DNA of 64,000 nucleotides from Timaviella obliquedivisa GSE-PSE-MK23-08B (GTDB lineage Bacteria; Cyanobacteriota; Cyanobacteriia; Elainellales; Elainellaceae), in assembly GCA_019358855.1 (NCBI GenBank), contig JAHHII010000002.1, forward strand, positions 456,448-520,447, given 5' to 3'. The notes beneath the pieces were generated by a model. The model was not told the origin of the DNA. It did not search any database and worked only from the letters and a program-made list of their open reading frames with translations. The stretch's first letter is position 1; every line of letters begins with the position of its first letter. The position numbers were made by a program, and so were the translations under genes. Shown one piece after another: positions 36,763 through 46,807 of this stretch.

Positions 36763-37791
36763 TCAATACCGAATGCGTGGATCAATATAAGCATTGAGAA
36801 TATCGATCGCAATACTAGCGATCGCCACAATGATTGCAAAAAACACCATAATGCCCTGCACCACTGGATAATCTCGCGCTGAAATAGCTTCGTACAGACG
36901 ATTCGCCAATCCGGGCCACGAAAACGTCACCTCAGTGAGCACCGCTCCCCCTAATAGCGAAGCGATCGTTAACCCTAATACCGTAATTACCGGAATCATT
37001 GCATTTTTTAACGCATGAGCCACTACAATTCGGACCTCAGGAATACCGCGTGCGCGCGCCGCCTCCACATAATCCGACTTCAAAGTTTGCTTGAGATTTA
37101 CCCGCACCATCCGTTCAAAAATACCGCTGAGCAGAATACCCAAGGTTAAACTGGGTAACGCCAGATGATACAAGCTGGCAAAAAATTGTTCAAAGTTGCC
37201 ATTCAACAGACTATCAATTACATATAGACCAGTTAACGGCGGCGGCGGTTGCAGGCTCAGGGGAAAGCGGCTACCAATGGGAAACCACTGAAGTTGAACG
37301 GCAAAAATAAGCTGCAAGATCATGCCAAACCAGTACATTGGAACAGCATAGGTAATGATGCCAAACAAACGACTGCCGACATCAAATGATGTATTTGGCT
37401 TTGCAGCGGCGATCGCACCTAAAGTCATCCCTACTACCGCCGCCACAACCATACTCAACACCGTCAACTCCACCGTCGCTGGAAAATGTTGCCCAATAAT
37501 TTCCCAAACCGACTGTCCTTGACTCGTCAAAGAAGTTCCTAAATCTAGCCGCAATAAACTCCCCAAATATTTCAAATACTGCACTCCTAAAGGCAAATCC
37601 AGACCCAACTGAGTCCGCAAAGCCTCCCGCGCACTCTCAGGCGCACGAGGCCCCAGCAACACGTCCACCGGATCACCGGGAGTTGCCCGCAGCAGTAAAA
37701 AAATCAACGATGTAATCGTCAAGATCATTAGTGGCGCAAACAAAACCCGAGACAAAATATAGTAACGAAGCGCAGTCGATCGTGAAGACAT
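36763..37791 (-). CDS. Peptide/nickel-type ABC transporter permease (DppB/OppB-like)
   Basis: The start is set at ATG 37791 (MSSRSTALRYYILSRVL), giving about 342 residues; the longer frame overlaps the upstream gene. Six helices are visible. The first helix region ends in FLLLRATPGDPVDVLLGP, and the EAA-like loop YVEAARARGIPEVRIVVAHA that contacts the ATPase is clear. It follows the substrate-binding protein by 34 bases. The second permease and ATPases are not adjacent, so they must be encoded elsewhere. Confidence 0.92.
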   Translation of the reverse strand: MSSRSTALRYYILSRVLFAPLMILTITSLIFLLLRATPGDPVDVLLGPRAPESAREALRTQLGLDLPLGVQYLKYLGSLLRLDLGTSLTSQGQSVWEIIGQHFPATVELTVLSMVVAAVVGMTLGAIAAAKPNTSFDVGSRLFGIITYAVPMYWFGMILQLIFAVQLQWFPIGSRFPLSLQPPPPLTGLYVIDSLLNGNFEQFFASLYHLALPSLTLGILLSGIFERMVRVNLKQTLKSDYVEAARARGIPEVRIVVAHALKNAMIPVITVLGLTIASLLGGAVLTEVTFSWPGLANRLYEAISARDYPVVQGIMVFFAIIVAIASIAIDILNAYIDPRIRY

Positions 37792-37825
37792 AGGAGAGTG
37801 ACTAGGAGATGAGGGATAAACAAAA

Positions 37826-39433
37826 TTATTTTTTAATTTGCCATAGCAAGAACTGCTGCGTCGGTTGAATTGCCACGCCCTGAACCGTTGGCTGTGCAAA
37901 GATATAATCCTTGTTTTGCCATAAAGGAATGTAAGGGACATCCTCTGCCAAAAGATCTTGCAATTTTATAAACAATGCATTTCGGGCTTCTGGCTTCTGT
38001 TCGGCTCTCTGTTGCCGAATCAATTCATTTGCCCGATCGCCAAAGTAAAATGATCCGCCCAGCTGACTTTGCCCTTGCTCACAGCCTTCTGTCACAGAAC
38101 CCTTCTCACAATCCATAAACGGCTGAATATAAGTATCTGCATCATAGAAATCAGGATACCAATCGAGTAGTGTACTCGGATAAGTTCCCTGATCTAAATT
38201 AGCCAATAGCGTTGCCGTTTCAATGGTATTAGGAATCACATTGACAATTCCCTTAAGATTTTGCTCAATAGAAGCCTTCAGCGTGGTCGCCACTAAATTC
38301 CGTACTGTGGAATTAGAGGAATACCAGATTTCTAAATTCAGCGGATTAGACTGGTTAATTCCTGCTTCTGCCAACAGCGCTTTGGCTTTAACAAAATCAC
38401 CGTCTCCATATTTGTCTTTAAAGACAGGCTTGTAGAGCGGAAAGTTTTTGGGCAGCAAGCTGTAAAGCAATTCTGCTTGCCCTTGAAAAACCCTCTGGTT
38501 GAGCAAATTGCGATCGATCATCGCCGCGATCGCTTGTCGCACTTTGACGTTTTCCAATGGCTTGCTTCTCATGTTCAACGTCATAAAATTAGTTGAAGTC
38601 GTTCCCGCCTCCACCACCTGCCAACCACCCTGTTTCGCCCCATCAACCAAACTGCGAATTTGGTCTGGATCAAGCGTTTGATAGGCAATATCTAAACCTT
38701 TCGTTTTGAAGGTATTGAATAAGTTTGCTGGACTACTGATAATTTGGATATCAATCCCTTTGTTCGCAGGTTTCTCGCCCCAATACCCTTCGTAAGGGTC
38801 AAGTCGAATAGAAGTTGGCGAAAACTGCGCCAGTTTGTAAGGGCCTGTACCAATAAAGGTCGTCGGCTTAAATTTACCAGCCCCCGACTCATAGGCTGTA
38901 GGCGGCACCGGAGTGATGCCCGAAAAAGCCAGGAGCGATGGGAATGCCGCGAAGGGTTCCTTCAACACGATCGTCAGTTCATCTGCCCCTGAAGCCTTTG
39001 CCGAAGCGACCTTTTCAGATAGCAAGAATGCTGGGGCTCCACTGTTTGTCATGAAGCGATTGATAGAGAACGCCATTGCTTCTGCATCAAAGGAGCTACC
39101 ATCGTGAAACGTAACCCCTGTGCGGAGCGGAATTGTGTAGGTTAACCCATCAGCACTAACCTTGGGCAGAGCAGTCGCCAACTGAGGAACGAGATCAGTA
39201 GTGCCAGGTTTGTAAGTATAGAGGCGATCGCCCATATTGCTTAGCAAAATGCCTGGAAACAATTGATACGCATCAGCCGGATCGAGAGTGGTTGCCTTCA
39301 GCGTTGTGCCCATGGTCACTCGACCCGTGCTAGAGGTAGTAGATGTGGCGTTGGGCGATCGTTGTCCCCCGCAACTAACCCCCAACAACAAACATAGGCT
39401 AAACAGACTGAGGAACTTCACAAACCTATTCAT
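37826..39433 (-). CDS. ABC transporter substrate-binding lipoprotein (peptide/nickel family 5)
   Basis: The 535-residue protein has a signal peptide ending in the lipobox LGVSC, so it is anchored outside the cytoplasmic membrane. The family 5 signature is seen in the block around FHDGSSFDAEAMAFSINRFM and in GTGPYKLAQFSP. Such proteins bind oligopeptides, nickel or other ligands; the specific ligand is unknown. It is transcribed ahead of the DppB-like permease. Confidence 0.92.
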   Translation of the reverse strand: MNRFVKFLSLFSLCLLLGVSCGGQRSPNATSTTSSTGRVTMGTTLKATTLDPADAYQLFPGILLSNMGDRLYTYKPGTTDLVPQLATALPKVSADGLTYTIPLRTGVTFHDGSSFDAEAMAFSINRFMTNSGAPAFLLSEKVASAKASGADELTIVLKEPFAAFPSLLAFSGITPVPPTAYESGAGKFKPTTFIGTGPYKLAQFSPTSIRLDPYEGYWGEKPANKGIDIQIISSPANLFNTFKTKGLDIAYQTLDPDQIRSLVDGAKQGGWQVVEAGTTSTNFMTLNMRSKPLENVKVRQAIAAMIDRNLLNQRVFQGQAELLYSLLPKNFPLYKPVFKDKYGDGDFVKAKALLAEAGINQSNPLNLEIWYSSNSTVRNLVATTLKASIEQNLKGIVNVIPNTIETATLLANLDQGTYPSTLLDWYPDFYDADTYIQPFMDCEKGSVTEGCEQGQSQLGGSFYFGDRANELIRQQRAEQKPEARNALFIKLQDLLAEDVPYIPLWQNKDYIFAQPTVQGVAIQPTQQFLLWQIKK

Positions 39434-39668
39434 CTAACCACCCCTCATCCTTTTGACGATTTAATATCGGTTATCTATTAAGCTGACAGTAGCAAATGCT
39501 AGCTCAGACTCCACACATTGATTCAGAATGAATCGACTAAAAGAGGTTAAATCAGTCAGATCTGAGAAATTTTACAAATCTTGACGTTCAGGATTACGCC
39601 CCTATAAGAAGATTAATCATAACAAAGCGTATAAACCACCTGAAGAGCCAAATTGGGTAGTGCGTTAA

Positions 39669-39941
39669 AGCACGCCCACTGCTGTGGTTTCTCCAGCAGG
39701 CGATGGGGCAACCTTCCGCAATCCTGTAGGCAATGCTCGGACTCGGCTGGGTGTGGATGCCAGCGCGGGCGGTAAGGTCTATCGCATTGAGGTCACGGGT
39801 TATCGGGCAAAAGCAGTCAATTCTGTCTCTAAATTCCGTCGCAGTAACCAGGTTTATTTGGTGCCTTACGATAAGCTATCGCAAGAATACCAACGGATTC
39901 ATCAACAAGGCGGCATCATTGCGAGTGTGACAGCCGTTTAA
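39669..39941 (+). pseudogene. Phycobilisome linker fragment: CpcD-type C-terminal domain
   Basis: The frame is open from after the TAA at 39666 and reads TAVVSPAGDGATFRNP, then YRIEVTGYRAKAVNS and FRRSNQVYLVPYDKLSQEYQ, ending QGGIIASVTAV. This is the small CpcD-like domain found at the end of rod linkers. The larger PBS_linker_poly domain that should precede it is missing. It could in principle be a free-standing capping linker starting at ATG 39684, but the upstream fit to a linker tail argues for a relic. A broken PBS_linker_poly fragment follows 38 bases later, in the wrong order for one protein. Confidence 0.7.
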
Positions 39942-39979
39942 GCAAACGGTTTGAGTTGAGAGAGTAAGGTTTTCTTCGG

Positions 39980-40393
39980 TTGGAGAACCTTATATCTTGC
40001 TATGTTATGGAAAGCCAGCGGTTAACAAGTGCAGAATCGTTGCTGCGAAACGGGGATATCACGGTCAGAATATTTGTACGAGCGATCGCCCAGTCTGAAC
40101 TTTACCGTTCACTGTTTTTTGACAATTCTTCTCCTTACCGTTTTATTGAACTGAACTTTAAGCATCTCTTAGGGCGTGCGCCCCAAGATCAAGCCAAAAT
40201 TTCTGAGCATATCCAGACCTACAACACTCATAGCTACGAGGCTGAAATTGACTCGTATATCGACAGTAATGAATATGCAGAAAGCTTTGGTGAAAACGTG
40301 GTGCCTTTTCCAACAGGCAACCGTACTCAAACAGGTAGCACCAACGTTAACTTCAACCGTACATTTGCTCTCATGCGCGGCCCTGCGCTTTGA
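39980..40393 (+). pseudogene. Phycobilisome rod-linker fragment (PBS_linker_poly, N-terminus missing)
   Basis: From about residue 10 the frame reads MESQRLTSAESLLRNGDITV, then FVRAIAQSELYRSLFF, PYRFIELNFKHLLGRAPQDQ and AEIDSYIDSNEYAESFGENV. This is the second half of the pfam00427 rod-linker domain. Intact linkers have about 40-60 more residues before MESQRL, containing the first helices; they are absent. The frame stops right after FALMRG. I infer a truncated relic of a phycocyanin or phycoerythrin rod linker (CpcC/CpeC type). Confidence 0.75.
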
Positions 40394-40470
40394 CAAACGG
40401 GAGAGTTTTTCCCATGAAGTCCCAGCTATCTCCTAGCATTCCCCTAATTCTAGAACCCGATCAAGCTAGA

Positions 40471-40773
40471 ATGCTACCGCCAGAAGCTCAGAAAAAAATG
40501 TAATGTTGGATTAGAAACCGCCCCTTAATTTGTTCGGGCAACTTTGTCTTTGAAACTGTAGACTTTAGCGCGGTCGATCGCTTTTCTACTTGTGTCGCCT
40601 CTTTAGGTGGCACCGTGATTTCGGTAGATCCCGTAGACAAGATTTGGATGGGTGACCGTCGGCAAGTGCTGCTCTATCGAGCTAAGGCAAGTTTGCACGC
40701 GCCTTGCCACACCCTCAAGCAATATTGGTTAAAGTACGGCAGTTTTCGGACTCGGTTTGATAGTCAGGTGTAA
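40471..40773 (+). pseudogene. cpeR: CpeR-like phycoerythrin regulator gene with one nonsense codon
   Basis: ATG at 40471 opens MLPPEAQKKM and then a TAA at 40501-40503 interrupts the frame, which continues CWIRNRPLICSGNFVFETVD, SCVASLGG-like TCVASLGGTVISVDPVDKIWMGD and LYRAKASLHAPCHTLKQYWLKYG to a natural stop at 40771. From memory the reading matches CpeR, the about 100-residue activator of phycoerythrin genes, where a Lys codon (AAA) stands at the stop position; one base change would restore it. An in-frame ATG at 40414 could extend it. In chromatic-acclimating strains cpeR is found in the cpeCDESTR operon, next to linkers, which fits the two fragments upstream. Confidence 0.6.
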
Positions 40774-40839
40774 GACATCCTGGCTGGGTCTTATCTGTTA
40801 CCATGGCAAGATAATCTGCCTAACGCTGCTTAACTTTCT

Positions 40840-41298
40840 ATGCCACATCAACGCCCCCTTGGGTTAATTGCAATTGTCGTCTACAAGGCTTTCTTTGCCG
40901 TGGTGTTTATGGTGGCATCAGTGGCAATCTTTTTAGCCCTCAAGAACTATGAAGCGATCGCCCAATTTGCCGAAACCTACACCCCCGAGACACAGATTGG
41001 CTTTGTTGATTGGGGTTTAGACAAAGTATTAAAGCTTGATCCCCGCACCCTGCAATTTAGCGGGCTTGCAACCGGGATTTATGGTGCGGTCACGGCTGTA
41101 GAGGCGATCGGGCTATGGCAGCAAAAGACCTGGGCACATTTTCTAGTCATTACTCTAGTCGGCCTCGGCATTCCCCCTGAAATTTATGAGCTAATCCGCG
41201 AAGCTAGCTTGATCAAGCTGTTGGTTTTTGTCATTAATGTAGGGGTTTTAAGCTACCTAATTTATACTTTTCCTCGAAAAGAAGCCCAGCCTAAATAA
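40840..41298 (+). CDS. DUF2127 membrane protein
   Basis: The 152-residue protein has four hydrophobic helices (about residues 7-30, 70-90, 100-118 and 125-145). The segments GLIAIVVYKAFFAVVFM, LATGIYGAVTAVEAIGLW and VGLGIPPEIYELIR match DUF2127 proteins. Function is unknown. It begins shortly after the CpeR-like relic, but is probably an independent gene. Confidence 0.75.
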   Translation: MPHQRPLGLIAIVVYKAFFAVVFMVASVAIFLALKNYEAIAQFAETYTPETQIGFVDWGLDKVLKLDPRTLQFSGLATGIYGAVTAVEAIGLWQQKTWAHFLVITLVGLGIPPEIYELIREASLIKLLVFVINVGVLSYLIYTFPRKEAQPK

Positions 41299-41342
41299 TG
41301 CTTCTCCCCACCTCATAAAATCCATCTAGAATCGAGTCGAGC

Positions 41343-41376
41343 CTGATGAACATTCAATCCTGATGAACATTCAATT
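41343..41376 (+). repeat. 17-bp tandem duplication
   Basis: CTGATGAACATTCAATC is repeated head to tail at 41343-41359 and 41360-41376 with one difference at the end. Its role, if any, is unknown. Confidence 0.7.
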
Positions 41377-41539
41377 CAGTGATTTTATCGCGTCAGTTCT
41401 TCTAATGGGGTGTTGCTGAACGGGTAATACGAAGCGATCGCTCAGTGCTTTTCTGGCGTTGCTTGAGTTGCCATCGTAAAACTTGGAATTTACCTAAGAC
41501 TGACTATCATAGGAAGACCCCCAGCCCTCTCGACCTCCC

Positions 41540-42256
41540 GTGATTCATCGTAAATTTCGTTGGCTTCGTTGCTTCTCCATCCGTCGCATCCTGTTAGCCG
41601 GACTCAGCGTCGCGATCGTCACTGCCCTCCTCTCTATTCTTCTCATCCTTCCCTGGCGCTGGCTCCCCCTCCCCACCTCCAGTTTCATGCTGCAATCGGT
41701 CTTCCAAAACAAGCAAGCCTACCAATACCGCTGGACATCTTACAGCCAAATTTCTCCAGAGATGTCTTTAGCCGCGATCGCTGGAGAAGATCAACAATTT
41801 CCGACCCACCACGGGTTCGACTGGGAAGCCCTCCAGCAAGCCATCACCGACTACAACCAAGGTAGCGACCTAAGAGGCGCTAGTACCATTAGCCAGCAGG
41901 TCGCCAAAAATCTCTATCTCTGGTCAGGGCGTAGCCTCTTTCGCAAAGCCCTAGAAGCCTGGTTCACTGTTCTCATTGAATGGCTTTGGAGCAAGCAACG
42001 AATCTTAGAAATCTACCTGAACATTGCCCAATTCAGCACCCAGATCTTTGGAGTCGAGGCGGCTAGCCAGCAATTTTTTGCCCATCCTGCTAGCCAACTT
42101 AACCGCGAAGAAGCGGCTCTCCTCGCCGCCGTTTTACCAGGGCCCGAACTCTACCAGGTTGACCAACCCTCTTCGGTAGTCCTCGATCGCCAATACTGGA
42201 TTTTGCGCCAAATGGAGCAATTGGGAGGAGTTAGCTATCTCAACAATATTCAATAA
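41540..42256 (+). CDS. mtgA: Monofunctional peptidoglycan glycosyltransferase
   Basis: The 238-residue GT51 protein starts at GTG 41540 with one N-terminal membrane helix (about residues 16-38). GT51 motifs are present: AGEDQQFPTHHGFDW with the catalytic Glu, GASTISQQVAKNLYL, KRILEIYLN-like KQRILEIYLNIAQF and REEAALLAAVLPGP. It polymerises lipid II into glycan strands without a transpeptidase domain. Length is normal for MtgA. Confidence 0.94.
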   Translation: MIHRKFRWLRCFSIRRILLAGLSVAIVTALLSILLILPWRWLPLPTSSFMLQSVFQNKQAYQYRWTSYSQISPEMSLAAIAGEDQQFPTHHGFDWEALQQAITDYNQGSDLRGASTISQQVAKNLYLWSGRSLFRKALEAWFTVLIEWLWSKQRILEIYLNIAQFSTQIFGVEAASQQFFAHPASQLNREEAALLAAVLPGPELYQVDQPSSVVLDRQYWILRQMEQLGGVSYLNNIQ

Positions 42257-42463
42257 AATATTCATTAAAAACACAGACTCAAAAACATAGACTCATTAAT
42301 CGAGCTAGCTAACTCATAAAAGCTGCGATTGCTATTTCAGTTTTTCGCCAGCCTGTGTCTTTTTAAGAAGGCTCAATTGCTTCTGCCATTGGATAGATGT
42401 AGTTCTGTTCGTCTCATTCTAGATTATCTATATCCTAGAGTATTATGCAGGTAAGCCTTTCTA

Positions 42464-43276
42464 ATGAGCTATTCTCCTGATTTGCTAAAAGGTCAAACTG
42501 CCTTAGTAACGGGTTCAAGTTCTGGTATTGGTGAGGCAGCCGCTCGAAATCTGTCGAAAGCAGGCGCTTCTGTGGTCATTAATTACAACTCTGGTTCAGA
42601 AGAAGCGGAAAAGATCGTTGATGATATTCGATCGCAGGGCGGGAAAGCGATCGCCATTGGAGCGAACGTGGCAAAAGAAGAGGACGTTCTCTCTCTGTTT
42701 GCTCAAACCTATCAGGAGTTTGGAACGATCGATATTTTAGTCAACAATGCAGGAATACAAAAAGATGCTGCATTAGTGGATATGACAATTGATCAATGGA
42801 ATTCGGTAATAGATGTTAACTTGACGGGACAATTTTTGTGCGCACGCGAAGCTGCAAAAGAATTCCTAAGACGAGGAGTCAATCCTGACATCTCTTGTGC
42901 GGCAGGGAAAATTATTTGTATTAGCTCGGTGCATGAAGTTATTCCTTGGGCAGGTCACGTTAATTATGCTGCTAGTAAAGGCGGAATTAATATGATGATG
43001 AAAAGTATTGCTCAAGAGCTTGCGCCGCATAAAATTCGTGTCAACAGCATTGCCCCCGGAGCGATCGCCACTCCAATTAACGAAGCAGAGCGAGATACGC
43101 CAAAGGAAAAAGCAGATTTACTCAAACTAATTCCCTATAATCGCATTGGAGTGCCGGACGATATTGGCAAAGCAGTAGTGTGGCTTGCCTCGGATGAATC
43201 AGACTATGTGCATGGCACGACTTTGTTTATAGATGGTGGGATGACCTTGTATCCAGAATTTGCACATGGTGGGTAA
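42464..43276 (+). CDS. SDR oxidoreductase (glucose 1-dehydrogenase-like)
   Basis: The 270-residue protein has TGSSSGIG for NAD(P)H, NNAGIQ, SSVHEVIPW with the catalytic Ser and YAASKGG with Tyr and Lys. The C-terminal DYVHGTTLFIDGGMTLYP is typical of the glucose 1-dehydrogenase subgroup. Unlike the SDR at 24174, it lacks the KDSR signature. It stands alone after a 207-base spacer. The substrate is uncertain, because this subgroup is over-annotated. Confidence 0.88.
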   Translation: MSYSPDLLKGQTALVTGSSSGIGEAAARNLSKAGASVVINYNSGSEEAEKIVDDIRSQGGKAIAIGANVAKEEDVLSLFAQTYQEFGTIDILVNNAGIQKDAALVDMTIDQWNSVIDVNLTGQFLCAREAAKEFLRRGVNPDISCAAGKIICISSVHEVIPWAGHVNYAASKGGINMMMKSIAQELAPHKIRVNSIAPGAIATPINEAERDTPKEKADLLKLIPYNRIGVPDDIGKAVVWLASDESDYVHGTTLFIDGGMTLYPEFAHGG

Positions 43277-43419
43277 ATTTATCTAATCTAGTTTTTATCA
43301 ATCTTGGTAAGTCTCAATGAATGTAAATTAGTATCTTAGCGAAAAGGATTTTGCACAACTGATTACACTATTTCACAAGCAAATTTACCTGAGTAGCGTT
43401 TTATAAATATCCTATAAGT

Positions 43420-43455
43420 AGCGATCGCCCCTACCGTTAAGCAGGAGCGATCGCT
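43420..43455. terminator. HIP1-palindrome hairpin between convergent genes
   Basis: AGCGATCGC (43420-43428) pairs with GCGATCGCT (43447-43455), extended by CCT/AGG. It lies in the convergent space between the SDR and the GDPD gene and may end transcription on both strands, but the T-run is missing. Confidence 0.4.
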
Positions 43456-43475
43456 GAATCACTTAATTGACTCAA

Positions 43476-46043
43476 TTAAAAAGGCAAGGCTGAGAGAATG
43501 GTTCCAGCTAAGGTCGCCAATAGATCATCACCCTTGCTGACCAGTGTGTTACCACCGCTCAGAGTTAATTGCACATCAGCTACAGCCAAGCCTGTGCCAA
43601 GCTTGAACCTAGCATCAGAATTAAAGCCGTTGACGGTCAACGATCCAACACCTGCATTTAAAGTGAAGGTGTTCTTACCACCGCTTAAAACAGTAACGGT
43701 ATCTTCGCCAACACCTGTATCAATCATGTTGTTACTGGAAACCACATAGATAGTGTCATTGCCTGCACTGCCCCGGATGTTGTTGCCAGAACCCGCAAAA
43801 AGAATATCGTTGCCGAAAACCGCACTCAAACCTGCCAGCCCAACTCTTGGATCAACATTGAGCGGCTGATCCAATGTCAACAGAATTTGCTCGTTATTAT
43901 CGATCGCCGGAGGTCTACCGACCGAGAACGGATAGTTGTTGTCGTTAGCAACCAAGATTGTCTGAGAGTCAATTACCAATACATTCTCAATGGTCTGAAA
44001 TGGCATCTTGTAAGTGGTGCTACCGTCTTGATTGAGATCCTGAGGATCAGCAATGTTCAACAGATCTGCAACCTCTTCTTTTGCCACGTAGCCGTTGGCA
44101 TCCTTTTTCGAGAAATCTACCTTGTAGATTTTCTTGAATTTTGCAGCATCAGCCTGGTTATTATCCCGTTCAATCACCAGGTACTCATTGTTATTCACAA
44201 CGGTAATATCCCCGATCGCATTCGCAGGATTTTCCAGTTTGTAATATCCCACCAATCCTTCATATTTTTTAGAAGTCACATCGTACTGGTGAATCCGCAG
44301 AGCATTGCTAGGATCACCAACTACAGAGCCTTCTAGCAGAGGATACAGCTTCGTTTTATCGGCATTGATCGCCATTCCCTCGAAGCCTCTAGAGCCGCCT
44401 AGATTCGCGAGTTGTGTTCCTGCCAGGACAGCCGGGTTATCGGGCGATCGCACTTGATCGGCAGCAGCCTGATCTCTCACTTTATCTCCGGTTGCGGGGA
44501 AATCAGTAAAGAAAGCATCCACACCCAATGAAATAAACTGTCTGTACTCCGCCTCAGGATTACCGTTGTAATCTGCTGCTAAATACTGAGGTTCATTTCT
44601 AAACGTGTAAGGATGAACTTGCAAACCTGCGCTGTGGGCATCCTGGATTAGCGTTGTTGGCGCAGTTGTTGTCTTGTCGGCATCATTCACCAATCCATCT
44701 TTGTTGACATCATCCGCTTTGCCATCGCCGTCCGCATCTGTTCCCTTCACCGAAACAATCATGCGTTTCCAAGGGCCAATTCCATCGGCGTAGGTCGCAA
44801 TTTCTTTCAGTCCCTCAGGCGATCGCAAATCTCCATATGTCCGTTGATCACCACTCACCACAAAATCAGCCGGACGAGTTTCAATCAGCGTTCCATCCAA
44901 GGCTATATCTGCGGCATCAAAAAGCTGCACCAAAGGCGCGTCAATCAGTGTATTCAACTCCTTCAGGTTCCCAACCTCGAAAGATTGAATAAAGACCGCA
45001 GAACCCTTTTTATCCAGCCCATTTGTCTTCAAAATTTCAACCAACGGCTCTTCCAACGAAAGCCCAATTGAATCGTGATAAGTCGGATGCTTCGTTTCAG
45101 GATAAATTCCAATCGTCCGCCCTGTCTCAATACTCTTCTGCTTTGCCAGATCAATAATTTCTTGCAGCGTTGGAACTTCAAACTGACCGTTGAAAGATTG
45201 ATCCCTAAACGGCAACCGCTCGATCGCCCGCAAAGTCTTGATTTCTGCCAACGTGAAATCTTCAGCAAACCAGCCCGTGAAAGACGTTCCGTCAATGATT
45301 TTGGTCGCCTTACGGTCTGCAAATTCTGGACGCAAAGCCACGTCCGTTGTCCCAGAAATCTCGTTTTCATGACGCGCAACCAGCACGCCGTCTTTTGTAG
45401 AAACTAAATCTGGCTCAATAAAATCAGCGCCCTGGGCGATCGCCAATTCATAGGAAGCCAGCGTATGTTCTGGACGCTCACCGCTTGCGCCCCGATGTCC
45501 TAGCACCAAAGGCACTTGACCATTCAACGTCTTAAAATTAGCGAAATTAGGAGTGGCGATCGGAGCCTCCAACAGTTTGCCAGACGTGTCAAAATGCAGT
45601 AAATAAGGGCCAAACTCATCCCCCACCCAAATCGTGCCATCTGCTGCTAACACAAACGACTCAATATCAAAGTCTGCTCCAGTTAGCAAGCGCTCTGCCG
45701 TTCCATCATTCGTAATCTTGAAGGGAACCTTCTGATCAGGGTCAGCAAGCTGGATAAAGTTGCCTACAGTGACGCTGCCATCACCCGCTTCCACACCCCG
45801 ATAATTGGGGTCAACTTGGTAAATTCGTAGCAAAAAATCTGAACTATTTGCCTTAGCACCAAACCCATTGTCCGCCAAAAACCAAAACGAATCTTGATCA
45901 GCAAATTGCACTCCGCTAAAACCTTGTACAGGCTGACCTGCAAAAGGAGTAGTCCGGTTAGTCGTCGTAATATCCTTACCCGACTGAGGTCCAGCCGCAA
46001 AGGTATCCGCAGGTAGAGAAGCAAATCCTTTAAGTTCTGTCAT
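43476..46043 (-). CDS. Glycerophosphodiester phosphodiesterase inserted in a phytase-like esterase, with a haemolysin-like tail
   Basis: The 855-residue protein begins with the first part of an esterase-like phytase propeller (about residues 1-170: [20 protein letters not shown] and [20 protein letters not shown]). A GDPD TIM barrel (about 178-515) follows, with [27 protein letters not shown] and LVARHENEI holding the catalytic His and acids. The propeller then resumes (about 545-760: [20 protein letters not shown]). The last 90 residues are RTX-like glycine/aspartate repeats ([19 protein letters not shown]). There is no signal peptide, and the tail suggests type I secretion. A role in phosphate scavenging is likely. 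Confidence 0.82.
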   Translation of the reverse strand: MTELKGFASLPADTFAAGPQSGKDITTTNRTTPFAGQPVQGFSGVQFADQDSFWFLADNGFGAKANSSDFLLRIYQVDPNYRGVEAGDGSVTVGNFIQLADPDQKVPFKITNDGTAERLLTGADFDIESFVLAADGTIWVGDEFGPYLLHFDTSGKLLEAPIATPNFANFKTLNGQVPLVLGHRGASGERPEHTLASYELAIAQGADFIEPDLVSTKDGVLVARHENEISGTTDVALRPEFADRKATKIIDGTSFTGWFAEDFTLAEIKTLRAIERLPFRDQSFNGQFEVPTLQEIIDLAKQKSIETGRTIGIYPETKHPTYHDSIGLSLEEPLVEILKTNGLDKKGSAVFIQSFEVGNLKELNTLIDAPLVQLFDAADIALDGTLIETRPADFVVSGDQRTYGDLRSPEGLKEIATYADGIGPWKRMIVSVKGTDADGDGKADDVNKDGLVNDADKTTTAPTTLIQDAHSAGLQVHPYTFRNEPQYLAADYNGNPEAEYRQFISLGVDAFFTDFPATGDKVRDQAAADQVRSPDNPAVLAGTQLANLGGSRGFEGMAINADKTKLYPLLEGSVVGDPSNALRIHQYDVTSKKYEGLVGYYKLENPANAIGDITVVNNNEYLVIERDNNQADAAKFKKIYKVDFSKKDANGYVAKEEVADLLNIADPQDLNQDGSTTYKMPFQTIENVLVIDSQTILVANDNNYPFSVGRPPAIDNNEQILLTLDQPLNVDPRVGLAGLSAVFGNDILFAGSGNNIRGSAGNDTIYVVSSNNMIDTGVGEDTVTVLSGGKNTFTLNAGVGSLTVNGFNSDARFKLGTGLAVADVQLTLSGGNTLVSKGDDLLATLAGTILSALPF

Positions 46044-46807
46044 GTTGTCAATTCAGGGAGTAAAATGCACAAACAAAAAATACGGTGACTCGTGTGTCAC
46101 CGATCACACTTAGGAACAAGTAATCCATACACCCTGCCTACGATGCCAACACAGCATCCCATCACAACATTAAGAACGTGCTATTGAATCGACAAGAATA
46201 GATTTAGGTTAGATTAATAACTGATATAAAACACAGTTAAGCAACAACCTGAACACAGGTTTAGCAACGGTTTAGACATTACTATATGAAAAGTTACATT
46301 CTCTTGAAGCTCTCTGTCTTCAGAAGATGTAGGGAAAGTAGACCGTTAAACTAAACTCAGATGTGGCATTGCAAAAATTTGAACAGGCGCGATCGTCAGA
46401 AGAGGACAAAGCGTTTGCCTCAAGATCTAAGTTTTACTGCCAGCGCATTAAAACTATATTTACAAAAGAATCCAAACTCACAGCGATCGTTAGGTTATCA
46501 ACAGTGATGTGCTGTACTTTAATCTCAACAATTGACGGATTAAATTGACGGATTAAACAGATCATGCGTCAATTTAATCGGGCATTGCTGAATTGCAGGA
46601 TGAAAGTCTGGCTCCTCTGCCCTCGTAGGAAAGCCTAGGAGTTAGGTTAAGTCGGCAACGCACCGAGATAGCTCTTTCCTTAAGCCTTTTCCTGAAAGGA
46701 AAGGACTTTGAGCCGATTTATACTTTCATTTGGCAACGCCTAGAATCGCTTCCCTTCACGACCCTCATTGATGTATAAACGTTGGAAGGAATCTCAGCCC
46801 AAGTTAC
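46044..46807. other. Intergenic region with a MITE-like palindrome at 46581-46740
   Basis: GGCATTGCTGAATT near 46581 and the inverse (TTTGGCAACGCC) ending at 46740 look like imperfect terminal repeats of a 160-base non-coding element, with GATGAAAGT/ACTTTCAT just inside them. The rest of the spacer is AT-rich and presumably includes the promoter of the GDPD gene. The longest frames are not convincing genes. Confidence 0.4.

Noticed and set aside
37792..37941. 50-residue N-terminal extension of the permease
   Set aside because: It overlaps the end of the binding-protein gene and is not membrane-like; ATG 37791 gives the family N-terminus.
43498..43749. Plus-strand frames opposite the GDPD gene and other long genes
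   Set aside because: These are shadows produced by codon bias of the real genes on the opposite strand.
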